From the NCBI GenBank assembly GCA_037975125.1, contig CM075860.1:40249893-40313892 (forward strand): DNA of 64,000 nucleotides. The letters run 5' to 3'. Below are positions 60,012 to 64,000 of the stretch, in pieces. The position numbers and the translations under genes are program-made. Numbering within the stretch: position 1 is the stretch's first letter; each line of letters starts with the position of its first letter. A model generated the notes under the pieces. The model did not search any database. It was not told where the DNA came from and saw only the letters and a program-made list of their open reading frames with translations. The DNA comes from Latrodectus hesperus. Its lineage: Eukaryota; Arthropoda; Arachnida; Araneae; Theridiidae.

Positions 60012-61003
60012 GATTTAGTTTGTATATATATATATCTTAAATAAAAATTCCAGACTTTATATTAACTATTGTTTCAAAAATTCCAGTTATGTTGTAGCTA
60101 AAATATTTCTTTTCCTTGATCCAGAATTTTATAGTTCGAAGGTATATTTCGATTATACATAATCAATAGTACCATGCATATTTACTTGAGGAAAATTCTT
60201 AAATCGACAACTATTATTTTCAAATTATTAAACAGCTTATCGGCGAAAATGTTACCTTAAGAGCAATCATTTCATTTGTTCAAGAAATCGGAGCAAATAA
60301 AATACAAATAATCGTAGAATATTCGACTCTAGTTTAATTCTATTATGACTGTCAGAAAAATTAATCTTCGACAATAACAATTCCAACGCGAATTACAACA
60401 CTTGGGTGTCATGTGACCCAATAAAACGAATGGAAAACCGTACATAAAGCGAAGGGTAAAATACTCAAAAGAAAGGCGGAGTCAACACTTCGAAATTTGC
60501 CGAGAACTATCGCCGAAAGAGAAGCGTGATCCTTTAAAACTTATTCATAAATTTGATGTCAGAAACGCACTTTCTAATTAATTAATTCAATCACTTACTC
60601 GACTTAAGTTCCCGTCACTTTACATTTAGATCAAAGCTATGAAACTGAGAAAGGGGAGGAGATAAGAGATGGGATCACGAACCGGAATGAATAATAGCTT
60701 TGATAAATAAGACAATACATTTCATTTTTTGCAAAAAAAGCTAAAAAAAGGGGGGGAGGCGAAGATATTATTTTAACTGGGAAAATTTTTTTCTGTACTT
60801 ATATAAAACTGGTTCCAGCGAGCAACTTAAGAACATTTTAAAACATGGAAATTTCCATCTATTAAAAAATGGAGGTGATGACAGCAACCATAAGATTATT
60901 AACAAACAAATTAAATTGTTTCGTATAGAAACAGCAGCAAGATTGTGTTAAGTTATAGATTAATTAGGTCTGAAATTAACGTTTTACAACTTTTTCTATT
61001 ACA
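60012..61003. other. Unassigned stretch
   Basis: 60380-60680 is less AT-rich and contains several CpGs, but no exon, promoter motif set or repeat family could be supported. Confidence 0.4.
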
Positions 61004-61371
61004 TCCGAATATTAGGGACTTCACCTTTTCTTCCGACTACTAGGAACTTCGCATTTTCACCCGACTACTAGGGTCTTCACCTTTTTATCCGACTACTAGG
61101 AACTTCGCATTTTCACCCGATTACTAGAGACTTCACCTTTTCTTCCGACTACTAGGAACTTCGCATTTTCACCCGACTACTAGGGTCTTCACCTTTTCAT
61201 CCGACTACTAGGAACTTCGCATTTTCACCCGACTACTAGGGTCTTCACCTTTTCATCCAACAACTAGGAGCTTCACCTTTTCACAAAAATATTAGGAACT
61301 TCACCTTTTCATCCGACTATTAGGAACTTCGTCGTTTCACCCGACTAATAAGAACATCACCGTTTCAGCAA
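61004..61371. repeat. 28-bp minisatellite, about 13 copies, alternating dimer
   Basis: The unit is CCGACTACTAGG plus a variable part. Two unit types alternate over much of the array: AACTTCGCATTTTCAC (type A) and GTCTTCACCTTTTCAT (type B), giving a 56-bp higher-order period. The last four or so units are diverged. Contiguous units with no spacers, so not a CRISPR array; 28 is not a multiple of 3, so not a protein repeat. Confidence 0.92.
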
Positions 61372-62732
61372 CACTTGGAATAAAATTATTGGCATCTTAG
61401 GAAGTGGGGCACCCTACCGTTGTGTAATCGTATTCCAAAAGAAAGTGGATCTTTGTAATTTAAAAGCAGGAGCCAAATAAAAGATCTTCACCCAGGAGGT
61501 ATCATTTCACTTGGAAGACAATGCGACCACGACCTTTTTAAGTGCCCCAGCCATCATTAGCCAACACGACGGATCTTCGGTTGGGTCGCTATAGAACTCG
61601 TAACCGGAATGTTGCGAGGAGGACATTTTTCCTCTCCAGTCCACCGCATTACATTTTACAAATAGACTTGGATTATGGTCAGGATTTTGATCTCTCACAT
61701 AATGCATCTGGGTTCAAATTTCTTTCGAAAGTATACATGTCGCTCAAAATTGTATAGCTGATTGCAAATAAAATTCACTTTGTTTACATTACAATTTAAT
61801 CCTTTAGATGCCGACAATCAACCCTTGGTTCTATTTTTCACTCTAACTTCCCCGTCACACTAAAGGTCATATGAGCTTAGGTAATAAACACATAGCTCCT
61901 ATTAACGCTACATTATTTAGCCATGCAATCGTCTTATTTGCTATCTAAAGATCAGAAAACCAAAAAGTGATCTTTCCTAAGAATGAACGAAACGTTTACG
62001 ACATCTCCCGTTTAAAATAAAACACAAGTCGCTCTCTCTATGGATTATTTATAGACATGGCAAAAATAAATTTCATACTTAACTTAAATAAATGAACTTT
62101 TTGCACTTTTTTCTTAAGGTTTGTAATGAAAAGTCACTTGTATAAACTGAAACGTGTAAAATCCCTCTAATCAGAAAAACTGTTAAGTATATTTAGTGAG
62201 AATTAAAACAAAACTTTAATTTTTTTTAAAAGAATGCAGATGTTAGTGTTTTAGAACTTACGATTATTTGTGGCACAGTTCATTAGCAAAAATAATTAAA
62301 TATACATAAATACATTTTAAATTCATTATTATAACAACGATACAAAAAAAACTGTTCAAATGAAAAATCTAAAATGAATGATTTGTTTGCGGCTAGTTGT
62401 ATTTTGCAAATAATTTTTTTAAAAACTGGGTGAAAAATTACATTTTGTTTGGCGATACTTCTTTTTCTGATCCAAAGGATTTTATGCATGCAACAAAGGT
62501 AGTTTTTAACTAAATACATGAATGTTAAAGCTGTAACTAAAAAATTAGAAAAATAAATGTTACAATACAGCTTTATTACATCTGTTACAAAAGTATTATT
62601 ATTTGAAGCGCTTACACTTCATTAAAAATAGTGATCTGATTTCAATATCTTAGAAGAATTTCGCCGTTTCCATTAAATTTATTTCATTGAAACTTATTAA
62701 TAAAAAATTAAATAGATTAATACATTTTTAAT
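61372..62732. other. Unassigned DNA, possible repeat fragment at 61507-61707
   Basis: On the minus strand 61707-61507 reads VKCNAVDWRGKMSSSQHSGY, then EFYSDPTEDPSC and GALKKVVVALSSK before a stop, in GC-richer DNA. It looks like the end of a coding sequence or repeat rather than a random frame, but I cannot name it. The remainder is AT-rich. Confidence 0.35.
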
Positions 62733-62787
62733 CACAGCATATTCTGAACTATTTAAGAAATTCTTAAATAGTTCAGAATTTGCTGTG
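62733..62787. repeat. 27-bp inverted repeat (hairpin)
   Basis: Arms 62733-62759 and 62761-62787 pair with one mismatch around a single central base. Near-perfect palindrome, function unknown. Confidence 0.88.
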
Positions 62788-62874
62788 TTGTTAAACAACA
62801 CTTCAGTTCTGATTCTAAGTTATCATCACTTCAGTTATATAGTTATATATCACTTCAGTTCTTAAACTATGTTT

Positions 62875-63164
62875 ACCAGGATTGAACGCCACCCGCCCTG
62901 TCTACTGGTCAGAGTGCCTGACTACGGATAGGGAGTTCCTGGGTTCGAATCCTGGTTCGGGCATTGATGTACTTTCTCTCTATCTATCCTGTCTTTGTCC
63001 TTTCCTTGTGTGAATGGTTGTCTACCCTATAAACGGGTACCTATGGCATGTGTGTACTGAGGAATTCGGACACCACACCAAAATAGGGTTCAGTTGAAAA
63101 AGTGGAGCAGTGCACCCCTATTGTCAGCCTAACTGGCACACGACAGCAACAACCAGGATCGAAC
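62875..63164 (+). mobile_element. tRNA-derived SINE with 13-bp target duplication
   Basis: Body 62888-63151. The head contains a degenerate A box (about 62906, TGGTCAGAGTGC) and the B box GGGTTCGAATCCTGG, followed by TTCGGGCATTGATGTACTTT and CTATAAACGGG, and a 3' end CGACAGCAACA. Flanked by ACCAGGATTGAAC (62875-62887) and ACCAGGATCGAAC (63152-63164), 12 of 13 identical. Same family as the minus-strand copy at 51942-52253. Confidence 0.9.
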
Positions 63165-64000
63165 ATTTTTCACTGAAAATGTTATTTCAATAAGGAGCTT
63201 TACATTCAAGAAAAACTGATGGAACTTACTTAAAAGCTATTATAAAAAATGAAGAATATTAAAGTTGACCAAGTAAAAAAAGAAAAAACAACTCTTTTTT
63301 TTTTTTAAAAATGAGCATTTTTAATATTAAATATAATCTTATTAATACAAAGTACTTCGCACATTTATATTAAAATAATAAAATTCCTTCTTTAAAAAAA
63401 AAAGAAAAAAAAAACTATGCTTTGTATACAATTAAAAGGTATAAATAATTTTTACCATGCACACTTGGTCATTTCATGAGCATTCGTTTTGGTTTTATTT
63501 GGAGTAAAGAAGGAAGGAAAAAGTCTATTATTTGGCGCATTTCTCTTCTTATTGTCCTCCTCCACAAAAAAATTTGCTGTCGCCAACGACAACTAAATCT
63601 CATAAAACTCTGAAGACCATTTGACAAATTGACTTCAAGTGGTATATAGACATGATCTCAGGATAAATGGTAAATACCCAAGTATATATTTTTTCTTCCC
63701 ACATATTTTTGTTTGTACAGAGGCGCAAGAATAAAAAAAAACGATGCAAGTAAAAGTACTATGTAAGATAAAGAATAATGGCGAGTAAAAATAGATCGAT
63801 AGATTGAGAGAGTTATTTTAAGATACTCTTTCCTTAAAAGAGCTGGTTTCGAATTGAAAATATTTTGCAACAAATCATAGATTTATGTGGCTTAAATGAA
63901 ATCTGAGATTTAAGACTGTATTTGCTTTTTTACATTTAATAATATAGAACAATATGAATTCAACTGTTTAAATCTTTGCTAATTTAAAGGCATATGAATA
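63165..64000. other. AT-rich end of window
   Basis: Nothing recognised; short open frames have no family features. Confidence 0.5.

Noticed and set aside
61004..61371. CRISPR-like array of 28-bp repeats
   Set aside because: Units are contiguous with no unique spacers, and the context is eukaryotic.
62888..62965. tRNA gene suggested by a good B box
   Set aside because: A-box region and arms do not fold as a tRNA, and the body continues into a SINE bounded by a target duplication.

Overview
This window is animal nuclear DNA. It is strongly AT-rich, has one gene split into many short exons with clean GT-AG junctions, and carries many tRNA-derived SINEs, cut-and-paste DNA transposons and long TA microsatellites. 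The arthropod-type ADAM gene, and SINE tails that look to me like spider repeats, point to an arthropod, most likely an arachnid. That assignment is an inference.

The one protein-coding gene I can reconstruct lies on the minus strand, 45755 down to 11477. It has 27 coding exons whose splice phases all agree and which join into 1218 codons plus a stop. It encodes an ADAM11/22/23-class (insect mind-meld, mmd) transmembrane protein: prodomain, reprolysin-like domain, disintegrin, cysteine-rich region, EGF-like module, one membrane span and a tail of about 434 residues. The zinc-site motif reads [12 protein letters not shown]. Three histidines are kept but the catalytic Glu is Met, so it is predicted to be a non-catalytic adhesion or receptor protein. 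The start codon and signal peptide are not in any exon I can support; they lie in a 5' exon upstream of 45755 or outside the window. A decayed copy of one disintegrin exon sits in the intron next to its parent.

Layout. 1-11476: 3' flank or UTR, AT-rich, with one decayed SINE. 11477-45755: the gene; its introns hold an 83-bp triple tandem repeat, a SINE with target duplication, a Tigger/pogo relic, a 3.1-kb hAT relic with an 8-bp target duplication, a short hAT-like element, hairpins and TA runs. 45756-64000: upstream intron or intergenic DNA, dense in mobile elements: a foldback of about 1 kb, an internally deleted mariner, a Tc1-like fragment, a SINE in a perfect 11-bp duplication, a Tc1-type TIR element, an hAT MITE in a perfect 8-bp duplication, a 28-bp minisatellite arranged as dimers, and further SINEs. 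A small CpG-containing patch near 52.94-53.10 kb has a CRE and a GC box and may be a promoter.

I see no bacterial genes, CRISPR arrays, rRNA genes or intact tRNA genes. Most open frames outside the exons are chance frames in AT-rich DNA or translated TA repeats.
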